Positions 9,517 to 20,235 are shown, counted from the first letter of the stretch. The stretch is 64,000 bases of DNA from Pseudomonas parakoreensis (GCF_021602155.1 NZ_BQHY01000021.1:1-64000), one strand, 5' to 3'. Notes: generated by a model not told the origin, from the letters alone. Made by a program: numbers and translations.

Positions 9517-10380
9517 ATGGCAGCAATTACTGCAGCGTTGGTTAAAGAACTGCGCGAGCGTACCGGCGAAGGCATGATGGACTGCAAGAAAGCCCTGGAA
9601 AAGGCTGACGGCGACATCGAAAAAGCCATTGATGACATGCGTGCTTCGGGCGCGATCAAGGCTGCGAAAAAGGCTGGCAACGTTGCCGCTGAAGGCGCAA
9701 TCGCAATCAAGGACGACGGTAAAGCTGCCGTTATCCTGGAAGTGAACTCGCAGACCGACTTCCTGGCTCTGCAAGACGACTTCAAAAACTTTGTTGCTGC
9801 CAGCGTAGAAAAAGCCTTCGCTGACAAGCTGACCGACGCTGCTCCGCTGATCGCTGCTCAAGAAGCCGCTCGCGAAGCACTGGTTGCCAAAGTAGGCGAA
9901 AACGTCAACATCCGTCGTCTGACCCGTATCGAAGGTGACGTTGTAGGTTCCTACCTGCACGGCAACAAGATCGGTGTTGTTGTGGCTCTGAAAGGCGGCG
10001 ACGTCGAGCTGGCCAAAGACATCGCGATGCACGTAGCTGCAAGCAACCCTGAGTTCCTGCTGCCTTCGCAGGTTTCGGCTGAAGCGATCGAGCGTGAAAA
10101 GGCTGTGTTCCTGCAGCTGAACGAAGAGAAGATCAAAGGCAAGCCAGAAAACATTGTTGAGAACATGGTCAAAGGCCGTATCAGCAAGTTCCTGGCAGAA
10201 GCGAGCCTGGTTGAGCAGGCGTTCGTCAAGAACCCTGAGATCAAGGTTGGCGAGCTGGCCAAGAAAGGCGGCGCAGAAATCGTTTCCTTCACCTACTTCA
10301 AAGTAGGCGAAGGCATCGAGAAGCCGGTCGACAACTTCGCTGAAGAAGTTGCTGCCCAGCTGGCTGCCGCCAAGCAATAA
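9517..10380 (+). CDS. tsf: Elongation factor Ts
   Basis: The 287-residue factor recycles EF-Tu by catalysing GDP release. The EF-Ts signatures TGEGMMDCKKALEKADGD (residues 15-32) and LEVNSQTDFLALQDDF (about 76-91) are clear. The start MAAITAALVKELRERTG at 9517 has an AAGAGGA site. An in-frame ATG at 9484 would add 11 residues not seen in the family and covers the ribosome site, so it is rejected. An intrinsic terminator follows. Confidence 0.98.
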   Translation: MAAITAALVKELRERTGEGMMDCKKALEKADGDIEKAIDDMRASGAIKAAKKAGNVAAEGAIAIKDDGKAAVILEVNSQTDFLALQDDFKNFVAASVEKAFADKLTDAAPLIAAQEAAREALVAKVGENVNIRRLTRIEGDVVGSYLHGNKIGVVVALKGGDVELAKDIAMHVAASNPEFLLPSQVSAEAIEREKAVFLQLNEEKIKGKPENIVENMVKGRISKFLAEASLVEQAFVKNPEIKVGELAKKGGAEIVSFTYFKVGEGIEKPVDNFAEEVAAQLAAAKQ

Positions 10381-10403
10381 GACGGTTTTTCAACTGTCGC
10401 CCG

Positions 10404-10438
10404 AAAGAGGCTGCCCGCTCACGCGCGCAGCCTCTTTT
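10404..10438 (+). terminator. Intrinsic terminator after tsf
   Basis: AAAGAGGCTGC...GCAGCCTCTTT forms an 11-bp stem ending in TTTT, 24 bp after the tsf stop. Confidence 0.92.
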
Positions 10439-10592
10439 CAGATGGGGTTACCAGTTTTTAATTGGTTTCCACTGGGAACTGACTTACAAAGCCAGGTTCC
10501 GATGGCGCTGAAGCAGCGCCAAGCTAGAGTGAACGGCAGCTGTAAAACAGCTTGCACAGAATTTTTTAAATACGCCGCAGGAGAGATTCGCA

Positions 10593-11336
10593 ATGGCTCA
10601 GCAGGGCAGTGGTTATCAGGCTCGCTATAAACGCATTCTACTCAAGCTTAGCGGCGAGGCCCTGATGGGCTCGGAAGAGTTCGGGATCGATCCAAAAGTG
10701 CTGGATCGGATGGCGCTGGAAGTCGGCCAGCTGGTCGGCATCGGCGTACAGGTCGGTCTGGTGATCGGCGGTGGCAACCTGTTCCGTGGCGAGGCCTTGA
10801 GCAAGGCCGGCATGGATCGGGTGACAGGCGACCACATGGGCATGCTGGCCACTGTGATGAACGCCCTGGCCATGCGCGACGCGCTGGAACGTGCCAATAT
10901 CTCGGCCATCGTGATGTCGGCCATTTCCATGGTTGGCGTGACCGATCACTATGATCGCCGCAAAGCCATGCGCCACCTGAACTCCAAGGACGTGGTGATT
11001 TTCGCCGCCGGTACCGGCAATCCGTTCTTTACCACGGATTCGGCAGCCTGCCTGCGTGCCATCGAAATCGATGCCGACGTCGTGCTGAAAGCGACCAAGG
11101 TTGATGGCGTCTACACCGCAGACCCGTTCAAAGACCCGCATGCCGAGAAGTTCGATCATCTGACTTATGATGAAGTGCTGGATCGCAAGCTGGGCGTGAT
11201 GGATCTGACTGCTATCTGCCTGTGCCGCGATCACAAGATGCCGCTGCGCGTATTCAACATGAACAAGCCCGGCGCCCTGCTGAACATCGTGCATGGCGGC
11301 GCTGAAGGCACTCTGATCGAGGAAGGTCAACAATGA
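10593..11336 (+). CDS. pyrH: UMP kinase
   Basis: The 247-residue enzyme phosphorylates UMP to UDP with ATP. The amino-acid-kinase fold motifs are visible: KLSGEALMG (residues 13-21), a glycine-rich [10 protein letters not shown], and [13 protein letters not shown] in the UMP/ATP region. A CAGGAGAGA ribosome site lies just before ATG 10593. The stop overlaps the frr start by four bases (ATGA), indicating translational coupling. The roughly 210-bp gap upstream contains two small hairpins (near 10503-10519 and 10546-10560) but no confident promoter. Confidence 0.98.
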   Translation: MAQQGSGYQARYKRILLKLSGEALMGSEEFGIDPKVLDRMALEVGQLVGIGVQVGLVIGGGNLFRGEALSKAGMDRVTGDHMGMLATVMNALAMRDALERANISAIVMSAISMVGVTDHYDRRKAMRHLNSKDVVIFAAGTGNPFFTTDSAACLRAIEIDADVVLKATKVDGVYTADPFKDPHAEKFDHLTYDEVLDRKLGVMDLTAICLCRDHKMPLRVFNMNKPGALLNIVHGGAEGTLIEEGQQ

Positions 11337-11890
11337 TCAACGAAATCAAGAAAGACGCCCAAGCGCGTATGCAGAAATCCCTGGAATCTCTGAATCACGC
11401 GTTCGGCCAGATTCGTACCGGCAAGGCTCACCCGAGCATTCTCGGTAGTGTCATGGTGCCTTACTACGGCACTGACACCCCGCTGAGCAGCGTCGCCAAC
11501 GTCACCGTGAAAGATTCGCGTACCCTGCAAGTCGTGGCTTTCGAGCGCAACATGCTCGCTGCCGTCGACAAGGCGATCCAGAGCGCCGGTCTGAACCTCA
11601 ATCCGACCAACCTGGGTGAGTTGCTTTTGATCCCGATGCCTGCCCTCACCGAGGAAACGCGCAAGGGCTTCACCAAGCAGGCTCGTAGCGCAGCGGAAGA
11701 CGCGCGCGTTGCCGTGCGCAACATTCGTCGTGACGCATTGGGTGAGCTTAAAAAACTGGTCAAGGACAAGGAAATCAGTGAAGACGAAGAACGTCGTGCC
11801 ATCGCTGATATCGATAAGCTGACCAAAGAATCCGAGGCCCAGATCACCAAGGCCACGGACGAGAAAGAAAAAGACCTGATGGCCGTATAA
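11333..11890 (+). CDS. frr: Ribosome recycling factor
   Basis: The 185-residue factor splits post-termination ribosomes together with EF-G. The sequence is colinear with known RRFs: the N-terminal helix [20 protein letters not shown], the TGKAHPSIL loop and the C-terminal three-helix bundle ([15 protein letters not shown]). The start overlaps the pyrH stop by four bases, so translation is probably coupled. uppS follows after 13 bp. Confidence 0.98.
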   Translation: MINEIKKDAQARMQKSLESLNHAFGQIRTGKAHPSILGSVMVPYYGTDTPLSSVANVTVKDSRTLQVVAFERNMLAAVDKAIQSAGLNLNPTNLGELLLIPMPALTEETRKGFTKQARSAAEDARVAVRNIRRDALGELKKLVKDKEISEDEERRAIADIDKLTKESEAQITKATDEKEKDLMAV

Positions 11891-11903
11891 GGGTCGCGTT
11901 TCA

Positions 11904-12659
11904 ATGGAAAAGACCAAGCAGTCTGCGCCGTCCGCGGTGCCGCGCCATGTCGCGATCATCATGGATGGCAATAATCGCTGGGCGAAAAAACGCTTTATGC
12001 CGGGTGTCGCCGGGCATAAAGCCGGCGTGGATGCTGTGCGGGCGGTAATCGAGGTGTGCGCCGAGGCCAAGGTCGAAGTGCTCACCCTGTTCGCCTTTTC
12101 CAGTGAAAACTGGCAGCGCCCGGCCGATGAGGTCAGTGCCTTGATGGACCTGTTCTTCAAGGCCCTGCGTCGTGAGGCCAAGCGCCTCAACGACAACAAC
12201 ATCAGCTTGCGCATCATCGGTGATCGCTCGCGCTTCCACCCTGAGCTTCAGGCGGCGATGCGCGAAGCCGAGGCCATGACCGCCGGTGCCAACCGCTTTA
12301 TTCTGCAGATCGCCGCCAACTACGGCGGTCAGTGGGATATTGCCCAGGCGGCGCAACGTCTGGCGCGTGAGGTTCAGGCCGGGCATCTGCGTCCGGAAGA
12401 CATCACTCCGGAGCTGTTGCAAACCTGTCTGGCGACCGGCGACCTGCCGCTGCCAGACTTGTGCATCCGCACTGGTGGCGAGCACCGCATCAGCAATTTC
12501 CTGCTGTGGCAACTGGCGTATGCCGAGTTGTACTTCTCCGACCTGTTCTGGCCGGACTTCAAACACGAAGCCATGCGCACTGCGCTGGCCGATTTCGCTT
12601 CGCGCCAGCGTCGCTTCGGTAAAACGAGCGAACAGGTCGAAGCTGGAGCCCGGGTTTAA
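11904..12659 (+). CDS. uppS: Undecaprenyl diphosphate synthase (di-trans,poly-cis)
   Basis: The 251-residue cytosolic cis-prenyltransferase condenses eight isopentenyl diphosphates with farnesyl diphosphate to make the C55 carrier for peptidoglycan and O-antigen. The substrate loop HVAIIMDGNNRWAKKR (Asp in MDGN) and the C-terminal RTGGEHRISNFLLWQLAYAE signature are present. Its last base overlaps the cdsA start (TAATG), so the two genes are tightly coupled. Confidence 0.97.
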   Translation: MEKTKQSAPSAVPRHVAIIMDGNNRWAKKRFMPGVAGHKAGVDAVRAVIEVCAEAKVEVLTLFAFSSENWQRPADEVSALMDLFFKALRREAKRLNDNNISLRIIGDRSRFHPELQAAMREAEAMTAGANRFILQIAANYGGQWDIAQAAQRLAREVQAGHLRPEDITPELLQTCLATGDLPLPDLCIRTGGEHRISNFLLWQLAYAELYFSDLFWPDFKHEAMRTALADFASRQRRFGKTSEQVEAGARV

Positions 12660-13465
12660 TGCTTAAACAACGAATCATCACTGCGCTGATCCTGCTGCCG
12701 ATCGCTCTGTGCGGTTTCTTCCTGCTCGAGGGATCCGGTTTTGCGCTGTTCATCGGTCTGGTCGTGAGTCTGGGTGCCTGGGAATGGGCGCGTCTGGCGG
12801 GCTTTACCGCGCAGTCGTTCCGTGTCGGCTTTGCCGCTGTCGTCGCGCTGATGCTGTTCGTCATGTACGTCCTGCCGGGCCTGGCCCCTTGGGTGTTGGG
12901 CGCTTCGGTGTTGTGGTGGGCGGTGGCGACTTACCTGGTGCTGACGTATCCACGCTCAAGCGAGCATTGGTCCACAGCAGCCACCAAACTGGTGATCGGC
13001 TTGCTGATCCTGCTGCCGGCCTGGCAAGGTCTGGTGCAGATCAAACAGTACCCGCTGGGCAACTGGCTGATCATGGCGGTGATGGTGCTGGTCTGGGGCG
13101 CCGACATCGGTGCTTATTTCTCCGGCCGTGCTTTCGGCAAGCGCAAACTGGCGCCGCAAGTCAGTCCGGGCAAAAGCTGGGAAGGCGTTTACGGTGGCCT
13201 GGCGCTGAGTCTGTTGATCACCGCGATCGTCGGTCTGGTTCGCGACTGGACGGTGGCTGAGCTGCTCAAAGGGCTGATCGGCGCGGCATTGATCGTATTC
13301 ATTTCGGTGGTGGGCGACCTCACCGAAAGCATGTTCAAGCGCCAGTCCGGCATCAAGGATAGCAGCAACCTGCTGCCAGGCCATGGCGGCGTGCTTGATC
13401 GCATCGACAGCCTGACCGCTGCGATCCCGATTTTCGCTGTATTGCTGTGGATGGCTGCACCGTGA
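12659..13465 (+). CDS. cdsA: Phosphatidate cytidylyltransferase (CDP-diglyceride synthase)
   Basis: The 268-residue integral membrane enzyme makes CDP-diacylglycerol from phosphatidate and CTP. About eight hydrophobic segments are visible. The family signature lies at the C terminus: [12 protein letters not shown], then [19 protein letters not shown] and [13 protein letters not shown] with its metal-binding Asp residues. The end overlaps the dxr start by four bases (GTGA). Confidence 0.97.
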   Translation: MLKQRIITALILLPIALCGFFLLEGSGFALFIGLVVSLGAWEWARLAGFTAQSFRVGFAAVVALMLFVMYVLPGLAPWVLGASVLWWAVATYLVLTYPRSSEHWSTAATKLVIGLLILLPAWQGLVQIKQYPLGNWLIMAVMVLVWGADIGAYFSGRAFGKRKLAPQVSPGKSWEGVYGGLALSLLITAIVGLVRDWTVAELLKGLIGAALIVFISVVGDLTESMFKRQSGIKDSSNLLPGHGGVLDRIDSLTAAIPIFAVLLWMAAP

Positions 13466-14652
13466 GCCGTCCTCAACAGATCACTGTTCTGGGGGCCACC
13501 GGTTCGATTGGTCTGAGCACCCTCGACGTCATCGCGCGTCATCCCGAGCGCTATCAGGTGTTCGCCCTGAGCGGTTTCACGCGTCTGAGCGAATTGCTGG
13601 CCTTGTGCGTGCGTCATGTGCCGCAATTCGCAGTCGTGCCGGAAGTGGCGGCGGCGCGTGGTTTGCAGGACGACCTGCGGGCTGCCGGTCTGTCCACTCG
13701 CGTATTGGTGGGGGAGGAGGGCCTGTGTCAGGTTGCCTCTGCACCTGAAGTCGATGCCGTGATGGCCGCCATCGTCGGTGCCGCAGGCCTGCGACCGACC
13801 CTGGCGGCGGTGGAGGCTGGCAAGAAGATCCTGCTGGCCAATAAAGAGGCGCTGGTGATGTCCGGCGCGCTGTTCATGCAGGCCGTGCACAAGAGCGGCT
13901 CGGTGCTGCTGCCGATCGACAGCGAGCACAACGCGATCTTCCAGTGCATGCCGCAGGATTTTTCCCGTGGGCTGAGTACAGTCGGTGTGCGACGGATTTT
14001 GCTCACGGCTTCGGGCGGGCCTTTCCGCCAGACGCCGTTGAGCGAGCTGGCGCACGTTTCGCCTGATCAGGCGTGTGCGCACCCGAACTGGTCCATGGGG
14101 CGCAAGATTTCCGTGGACTCGGCCAGCATGATGAACAAGGGTCTGGAATTGATCGAGGCCTGCTGGCTGTTCGACGCCAAGCCGTCGCAGGTCGAGGTGG
14201 TGATCCATCCGCAGAGTGTGATTCACTCGCTGGTCGATTATGTCGATGGCTCGGTGCTGGCGCAGTTGGGCAATCCCGACATGCGCACGCCGATTGCCAA
14301 TGCACTGGCCTGGCCTGAGCGTATCGACTCCGGTGTAGCGCCCTTGGATCTGTTTGCCATCGCGCGCCTGGATTTCGAGGCGCCGGACGAAGAGCGTTTT
14401 CCTTGCCTGCGCCTGGCGCAACAGGCGGCCGAGGCGGGTAACAGTGCGCCGGCGATGCTCAATGCGGCCAACGAAGTGGCGGTCGCCGCGTTTCTCGACG
14501 GACGTGTGGGTTATCTGGAAATCGCGAGTATCATCGAGGACGTGCTGAGCCTCGAGCCAGTGGTTGCGCTGGAGGATCTGGACGCGGTGTTTACCGCAGA
14601 CGCGAAAGCGCGGACTCTGGCCGGGCAGTGGCTGAATCGTCACGGGCGATAG
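13462..14652 (+). CDS. dxr: 1-deoxy-D-xylulose 5-phosphate reductoisomerase
   Basis: The 396-residue NADPH-dependent enzyme makes 2-C-methyl-D-erythritol 4-phosphate, the committed step of the MEP isoprenoid pathway, whose later steps (ispD, ispF) are also in this window. The Rossmann motif GATGSIG is at residues 10-16 and the metal/substrate motif [11 protein letters not shown] near residue 150. I chose GTG 13462 ([11 protein letters not shown]) because it gives the usual 396 residues and a GTGA overlap with cdsA. An upstream GTG at 13447 is possible. Confidence 0.96.
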   Translation: MSRPQQITVLGATGSIGLSTLDVIARHPERYQVFALSGFTRLSELLALCVRHVPQFAVVPEVAAARGLQDDLRAAGLSTRVLVGEEGLCQVASAPEVDAVMAAIVGAAGLRPTLAAVEAGKKILLANKEALVMSGALFMQAVHKSGSVLLPIDSEHNAIFQCMPQDFSRGLSTVGVRRILLTASGGPFRQTPLSELAHVSPDQACAHPNWSMGRKISVDSASMMNKGLELIEACWLFDAKPSQVEVVIHPQSVIHSLVDYVDGSVLAQLGNPDMRTPIANALAWPERIDSGVAPLDLFAIARLDFEAPDEERFPCLRLAQQAAEAGNSAPAMLNAANEVAVAAFLDGRVGYLEIASIIEDVLSLEPVVALEDLDAVFTADAKARTLAGQWLNRHGR

Positions 14653-14706
14653 CCGTTGCAGTACCATGGCGTCACGCGGCACTGAACAGGATTGCGGAGA
14701 AAGTAG

Positions 14707-16059
14707 ATGAGCGCGCTCTATATGATTGCCGGCACCCTGATCGCTTTGGGTGTGCTGGTCACCTTTCACGAATTCGGCCACTTCTGGGTCGCGCGTCGCT
14801 GTGGCGTCAAGGTTCTGCGTTTTTCCGTCGGCTTCGGCATGCCCCTGTTGCGCTGGCACGACAAGCAGGGCACTGAATTTGTCGTCGCCGCGATTCCGCT
14901 GGGCGGCTACGTCAAGATGCTCGATGAGCGTGAAGGCGAAGTCCCGGCCGATCAGCTTCATCAATCCTTCAATCGTAAATCGGTGCGCCAGCGCATCGCC
15001 ATTGTCGCGGCGGGGCCGATTGCCAACTTCCTGCTGGCCCTGGTGTTTTTCTGGGTGCTGGCCATGCTCGGCAGCGAGCAGATCCGTCCGGTGATCGGTG
15101 CCGTCGAGTCCGGCAGCATTGCGGCCAGGGCCGGTTTGAGCGCGGGCCAGGAGATCGTCGCCATCGATGGTGAGCCTACCTCCGGTTGGGCTGCCGTCAA
15201 TTTGCAACTGGTGCGTCGTCTGGGGGAAAGTGGTTCCCTGCAATTGCTCGTGCGCGAGCAGGGTTCGACCGTCGACGCGCCGCGTGAGCTGGCGCTGGAC
15301 CATTGGCTCAAAGGCGCTGACGAGCCCGATCCCATTCGCTCGCTGGGTATTCGCCCATGGCGCCCGGCTTTGCCGCCAGTACTGGCTGAACTCGATCCAA
15401 AAGGCCCGGCACAAGCCGCCGGTCTGAAAACCGGTGATCGCCTGCTGGCGCTCGACGGCCTGGCGCTGAATGACTGGCAGCAAGTGGTCGACAGCGTTCG
15501 TACGCGTCCTGATACCAAAATCATGCTGAAAGTCGAGCGTGATGGTGCTCAAATCGACGTCCCGGTGACCCTGGCGGCGCGCGGCGAAAGCAAGTCGCCA
15601 AGCGGTTATCTCGGGGCGGGCGTAAAAGCCGTGGACTGGCCGCCAGAAATGATTCGCGAGGTCAGTTATGGTCCGTTGGCCGCGATTGGCGAGGGTGCCC
15701 GTCGTACCTGGACCATGAGCGTGCTGACGCTGGACTCGTTGAAGAAAATGCTGTTTGGCGAGCTCTCGGTAAAAAACTTGAGTGGGCCGATAACCATTGC
15801 TAAAGTGGCGGGCGCTTCTGCCCAGTCGGGCGTTGCTGATTTCCTGAATTTCCTTGCTTATCTGAGTATTAGCCTGGGGGTTCTGAATTTGCTGCCCATT
15901 CCTGTACTGGATGGGGGGCATTTGTTGTTTTATCTGATTGAGTGGGTGCGTGGTCGCCCCTTGTCGGATCGGGTGCAAGGTTGGGGGGTGCAGATCGGTA
16001 TCAGTTTGGTGGTCGGAGTGATGTTGCTTGCTCTGGTCAATGATCTGGGTCGACTGTAA
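14707..16059 (+). CDS. rseP: Site-2 protease RseP (RIP metalloprotease)
   Basis: The 450-residue inner-membrane zinc protease (MucP in Pseudomonas) performs the second cut of the anti-sigma factor RseA/MucA and cleaves signal-peptide remnants. The zinc site HEFGH lies in the first membrane segment (about residues 19-23). Two periplasmic PDZ domains span roughly 115-200 and 215-300. The second active-site motif LNLLPIPVLDGGHL is near residue 395. The gene sits between dxr and bamA, the standard envelope-biogenesis order. Confidence 0.97.
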   Translation: MSALYMIAGTLIALGVLVTFHEFGHFWVARRCGVKVLRFSVGFGMPLLRWHDKQGTEFVVAAIPLGGYVKMLDEREGEVPADQLHQSFNRKSVRQRIAIVAAGPIANFLLALVFFWVLAMLGSEQIRPVIGAVESGSIAARAGLSAGQEIVAIDGEPTSGWAAVNLQLVRRLGESGSLQLLVREQGSTVDAPRELALDHWLKGADEPDPIRSLGIRPWRPALPPVLAELDPKGPAQAAGLKTGDRLLALDGLALNDWQQVVDSVRTRPDTKIMLKVERDGAQIDVPVTLAARGESKSPSGYLGAGVKAVDWPPEMIREVSYGPLAAIGEGARRTWTMSVLTLDSLKKMLFGELSVKNLSGPITIAKVAGASAQSGVADFLNFLAYLSISLGVLNLLPIPVLDGGHLLFYLIEWVRGRPLSDRVQGWGVQIGISLVVGVMLLALVNDLGRL

Positions 16060-16078
16060 AGCTTCGCTGAATTGCGAA

Positions 16079-16100
16079 TCTGCCGCATTTTGCGGCAGTT
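16079..16100 (+). other. Hairpin between rseP and bamA
   Basis: CTGCCGCA-TTT-TGCGGCAG is a perfect 8-bp stem followed by TTTGTTT, 20 bp after the rseP stop. It could be a weak terminator or processing site adjusting bamA relative to rseP. Confidence 0.6.
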
Positions 16101-16133
16101 TGTTTATTGCCAGTTGGAATAAGAAAGGACTTC

Positions 16134-18521
16134 ATGAAACGTCTGCTGCTAACTGCGGTTCTCACCGTATTGATGATCGCCGAAGTTCACGCCGAGTCCT
16201 TCACTATCTCTGATATTCGCGTCAACGGCCTCCAGCGGGTCTCCGCGGGTAGCGTCTTTGGTGCCTTGCCGTTGAACGTCGGCGAGCAGGCGGATGATCG
16301 TCGCCTGGTGGAATCCACTCGTGCGTTGTTCAAAACCGGTTTCTTTCAAGATATCCAGCTGGGCCGCGAAGGCAACGTTCTGGTGATCACGGTCGTCGAA
16401 CGTCCGTCGGTCGCCAGTATCGAGATCGAGGGTAACAAGGCGATCTCTACCGAAGACCTGATGAAAGGCCTGAAGCAGTCCGGTCTGTCCGAAGGTGAAA
16501 TCTTCCAGCGCGCCACCCTCGAAGGTGTCCGTAACGAGCTGCAGCGTCAGTACGTTGCCCAGGGCCGTTACTCGGCGACCGTCGATACCGAGGTGGTCTC
16601 GCAGCCGCGTAACCGTGTTGCGCTGAAAGTGAAGATCAACGAAGGCACCGTGGCCGCGATCCAGCACATCAACGTGGTGGGTAACACGGTCTTCCCTGAT
16701 GACGACCTGATCGACCTGTTCGAGCTGAAAACCACCAACTGGCTGTCGTTCTTCAAGAACGATGACAAGTACGCCCGTGAAAAACTGTCCGGCGACCTGG
16801 AGCGTCTGCGTTCCTACTACCTGGACCGTGGTTACATCAACATGGATATCGCTTCGACCCAGGTATCCATCACCCCGGACAAGAAGCACGTCTACATCAC
16901 CGTCAACATCACCGAAGGCGAGAAGTACACCGTACGTGACGTCAAGCTCAGCGGTGACCTGAAAGTCCCTGAAGACCAGGTCAAGTCGCTGTTGCTGGTG
17001 CAGAAAGGCCAGGTGTTCTCGCGCAAGCTGATGACCACCACTTCCGAACTGATCACTCGTCGCCTGGGTAACGAGGGTTACACCTTCGCCAACGTGAACG
17101 GCGTTCCTCAGCCGCATGACGACGATCACACCGTGGACATCCTGTTCGCCGTCGACCCGGGCAAGCGTGCCTACGTCAACCGTATCAATTTCCGTGGCAA
17201 CACCAAGTCCGAAGACGAAGTGCTGCGTCGCGAAATGCGTCAGATGGAAGGCGGCTGGGCTTCGACCTACCTGATCGACCAGTCCAAGACCCGTCTTGAA
17301 CGTCTGGGCTTCTTCAAGGAAGTGAACGTCGAGACTCCGGCTGTACCGGGTGTCGACGACCAGGTGGACGTGAACTACGCCGTTGAAGAACAAGCTTCCG
17401 GTTCGATCACCGCCAGCGTCGGTTTCGCCCAGAGCGCCGGTCTGATCCTCGGTGGTTCGATCACCCAGAACAACTTCCTGGGTACCGGTAACCGTGTGAG
17501 CGTGGGCCTGACCCGCAGCGAATACCAGAGCCGCTACAACTTCGGCTACGTTGACCCCTACTGGACCGCCGATGGCGTGAGCCTGGGTTACAACGCGTTC
17601 TATCGCACCACCGACTACAAAGACCTCGACGTCGACGTAGCGAGCTATGCGGTAGACAGCCTGGGTGCCGGCGTCAACGTTGGCTACCCGATCAGCGAGA
17701 CTTCGCGTTTGACCTTCGGTCTGTCCGCTCAGCAGGACAAGATCAAGACCGGTCAATACACCGTTGACGAGATTTTCGACTTCGTTAACAAGGAAGGCGA
17801 CAACTACCTGAACTTCAAGGCTTCGGCTGGCTGGTCCGAGTCAACCCTGAACAAGGGCGTACTGCCGACCCGTGGTCGTTCCCAGAGCCTGACCCTGGAA
17901 ACCACGATTCCGGGCAGCGACCTGTCGTTCTACAAACTCGACTACCGTGGTCAGTTGTTCCAGCCGATCACCGAAAACTACACCCTGCGTCTGCACACCG
18001 AACTGGGTTATGGCGACGGTTATGGTTCGACCGACGGCTTGCCGTTCTATGAAAACTACTATGCTGGTGGTTTCAACTCGGTACGTGGCTTCAAGGACAG
18101 TACGCTGGGTCCTCGCAGTACCCCGAGTCGTGGTCAGGCGGTCACCGGTAACGCCGGTACCATTGCCGACCCGGATCAGGATCCGCTGCCGTTCGGTGGC
18201 AACGTATTGATCCAGGGTGGTGTAGAGGTTCTGTTCCCGCTGCCGTTCGTGAAAGATCAGCGATCCCTGCGTACCTCGGTATTCTGGGACGTCGGTAACG
18301 TGTTCGACTCGACTTGCAAGTCGACCACCAATGCTGACGGTACAAAAGCCAACACACAGTGCAACGACATCAGTCTGAGCAACATGGCCAGTTCCGTCGG
18401 TGTTGGCGTGACCTGGGTAACCGCACTGGGGCCTTTGAGCTTCGCGTTGGCTACACCGATCAAGAAACCGGATAACGCTGAAACTCAAGTGTTCCAATTC
18501 TCCCTCGGCCAGACGTTCTAA
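16134..18521 (+). CDS. bamA: Outer membrane protein assembly factor BamA
   Basis: The 795-residue Omp85 protein is the central component of the BAM complex that inserts beta-barrel proteins into the outer membrane. A signal peptide (MKRLLLTAVLTVLMIAEVHA) is followed by five POTRA repeats (about residues 22-420). The C-terminal 16-strand barrel carries the conserved VRGF loop motif (FNSVRGFKDS, near residue 650) and ends in Phe. The start at 16134 has an AGAAAGGA site; an ATG 9 codons upstream would precede the signal peptide and is rejected. Confidence 0.98.
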   Translation: MKRLLLTAVLTVLMIAEVHAESFTISDIRVNGLQRVSAGSVFGALPLNVGEQADDRRLVESTRALFKTGFFQDIQLGREGNVLVITVVERPSVASIEIEGNKAISTEDLMKGLKQSGLSEGEIFQRATLEGVRNELQRQYVAQGRYSATVDTEVVSQPRNRVALKVKINEGTVAAIQHINVVGNTVFPDDDLIDLFELKTTNWLSFFKNDDKYAREKLSGDLERLRSYYLDRGYINMDIASTQVSITPDKKHVYITVNITEGEKYTVRDVKLSGDLKVPEDQVKSLLLVQKGQVFSRKLMTTTSELITRRLGNEGYTFANVNGVPQPHDDDHTVDILFAVDPGKRAYVNRINFRGNTKSEDEVLRREMRQMEGGWASTYLIDQSKTRLERLGFFKEVNVETPAVPGVDDQVDVNYAVEEQASGSITASVGFAQSAGLILGGSITQNNFLGTGNRVSVGLTRSEYQSRYNFGYVDPYWTADGVSLGYNAFYRTTDYKDLDVDVASYAVDSLGAGVNVGYPISETSRLTFGLSAQQDKIKTGQYTVDEIFDFVNKEGDNYLNFKASAGWSESTLNKGVLPTRGRSQSLTLETTIPGSDLSFYKLDYRGQLFQPITENYTLRLHTELGYGDGYGSTDGLPFYENYYAGGFNSVRGFKDSTLGPRSTPSRGQAVTGNAGTIADPDQDPLPFGGNVLIQGGVEVLFPLPFVKDQRSLRTSVFWDVGNVFDSTCKSTTNADGTKANTQCNDISLSNMASSVGVGVTWVTALGPLSFALATPIKKPDNAETQVFQFSLGQTF

Positions 18522-18566
18522 GCGTCTGACCCAAGATAACGACAATGGATTTTGTAGGAGTGCATC

Positions 18567-19070
18567 GTGCGTAAGTTGACTCAATTGGTTCTCCTGGCCT
18601 CCGTACTGGTGGCAGGCCCGGCGTTCGCCGACATGAAAATTGCCGTTCTGAACTATCAGATGGCATTGCTGGAATCCGATGCGGCCAAGAAATACGCGGT
18701 GGATGCCGAGAAGAAGTTCGGTCCGCAACTGACCAAGCTCAAGACGCTGGAAAGCAGCGCCAAGGGTATTCAGGACCGTCTGATGGCCGGTGGCGACAAG
18801 ATGCAGCAGGGCGAGCGTGAGCGTCTGGAGCTTGAGTTCAAGCAAAAGGCCCGTGACTTCCAGTTCCAGTCCAAGGAACTGAACGAAGCCAAGGCAGTTG
18901 CCGACCGCGAAATGCTCAAGCAACTGAAGCCGAAACTGGATAGCGCAGTGGAAGAAGTCATCAAGAAAGGTGGTTTTGACCTGGTGTTCGAGCGTGGCGC
19001 AGTGATCGATGTCAAACCTCAGTACGACATCACGCGCCAGGTTATCGAGCGCATGAATCAGCTGAAGTAA
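18567..19070 (+). CDS. skp: Periplasmic chaperone Skp (OmpH)
   Basis: The 167-residue periplasmic holdase carries unfolded outer-membrane proteins to BamA, encoded just upstream. The signal peptide is MRKLTQLVLLASVLVAGPAFA. The mature part is mostly charged alpha-helix (about residues 45-125), as in the Skp tentacles. The start is GTG 18567 with TAGGAG 6 nt upstream. Its stop is 3 bp before lpxD. Confidence 0.95.
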   Translation: MRKLTQLVLLASVLVAGPAFADMKIAVLNYQMALLESDAAKKYAVDAEKKFGPQLTKLKTLESSAKGIQDRLMAGGDKMQQGERERLELEFKQKARDFQFQSKELNEAKAVADREMLKQLKPKLDSAVEEVIKKGGFDLVFERGAVIDVKPQYDITRQVIERMNQLK

Positions 19071-19073
19071 CCC

Positions 19074-20129
19074 ATGACCGTGACTATCAAGCTCGGCCAG
19101 TTGGCCGAGTTCCTCGGCGCCACCCTGCGTGGCGACCCTGAGACGCAAATTACTGGGCTAGCCACCTTGCAGGAGGCTGGCCCAGCTCAGTTGAGCTTTC
19201 TGGCAAATCCTCAATATCGCAAATACCTGGCCAGTTCCCAGGCGGCTGCGCTATTGCTCAAGGAGGCTGATGCCGACGGTTTTGCCGGTCACGCACTGGT
19301 GGTGCCGGATCCTTACCTGGCTTATGCACGCATCTCGCACCTGTTCGATCCGAAACCGAAATCCACTGCGGGCGTTCATCCCACAGCGGTGATTGCGCCG
19401 GATGCGGTGGTTGACCCAAGTGCCAGCATTGGCCCGTTCGTGGTGATCGAGGCGGGTGCACGCATTGGTGCGCAGGTCACGTTGGGTGCCCATTGCGTCA
19501 TCGGTGCCCGCAGTGAAATCGGTGAGGGCGGCTGGCTCGCTCCGCGGGTGACGCTGTACCACGACGTGCGCATCGGCAAGCGCGTAGTGATCCAGTCCGG
19601 TGCCGTGCTTGGTGGTGAAGGTTTCGGTTTTGCCAACGAGAAAGGTATCTGGCAGAAGATCGCCCAGATCGGTGGCGTGACCATCGGCGACGATGTCGAG
19701 ATCGGCGTGAACACCGCCATCGACCGTGGCGCGTTGGCGGACACCGTGATCGGCAACGGCGTGAAGCTCGACAACCAGATCCAGATCGCGCACAACGTCC
19801 AGGTCGGTGATCACACCGCCATGGCGGCGTGTGTCGGTATCTCCGGCAGCACCAAAATCGGCAAGCATTGCATGCTCGCCGGTGGTGTCGGCCTGGTTGG
19901 GCACATCGATATTTGCGACAACGTTTTCCTGACCGGGATGACCATGGTGACCCACTCGATTACCGAGCCGGGTGCCTATTCGTCCGGCACAGCCATGCAA
20001 CCGGCGGCCGAATGGCGCAAAAGCGCGGCCCGCATCCGTCAGCTCGATGACCTCGCGCGACGTTTGAAGCAGCTGGAAAAGCGCGTCGGGGAAGTGACCC
20101 CCGGCAGCAATGCTTCATCTGATGGCTGA
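19074..20129 (+). CDS. lpxD: UDP-3-O-(3-hydroxyacyl)glucosamine N-acyltransferase
   Basis: The 351-residue enzyme adds the N-linked hydroxyacyl chain in the third step of lipid A synthesis. The N-terminal uridine-binding domain (residues 1-100) includes [14 protein letters not shown] left-handed beta-helix of hexapeptide repeats follows (about 105-310), with the catalytic-loop His in [12 protein letters not shown]. The C-terminal helix binds acyl carrier protein. It is followed by fabZ after 106 bp. Confidence 0.97.
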   Translation: MTVTIKLGQLAEFLGATLRGDPETQITGLATLQEAGPAQLSFLANPQYRKYLASSQAAALLLKEADADGFAGHALVVPDPYLAYARISHLFDPKPKSTAGVHPTAVIAPDAVVDPSASIGPFVVIEAGARIGAQVTLGAHCVIGARSEIGEGGWLAPRVTLYHDVRIGKRVVIQSGAVLGGEGFGFANEKGIWQKIAQIGGVTIGDDVEIGVNTAIDRGALADTVIGNGVKLDNQIQIAHNVQVGDHTAMAACVGISGSTKIGKHCMLAGGVGLVGHIDICDNVFLTGMTMVTHSITEPGAYSSGTAMQPAAEWRKSAARIRQLDDLARRLKQLEKRVGEVTPGSNASSDG

Positions 20130-20235
20130 TACCATTTCCATATCAAGTGTGCACAGCCTCTAGACTGCCTCCTTGATTTGCTAGAGGAGTGCGCGTCAGT
20201 CGCGCTCCCAATCTTTACATAGGCTTCCCCCCGAA

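Noticed and set aside
13189-15978. 929-codon minus-strand frame across cdsA, dxr and rseP
   Set aside because: Antisense to three intact, conserved genes; His/Gln/Arg-rich as expected for an antisense shadow in GC-rich DNA.
16149-17756. 535-codon minus-strand frame opposite bamA
   Set aside because: Antisense shadow of bamA; Val/Gly/Asp-rich with no fold.
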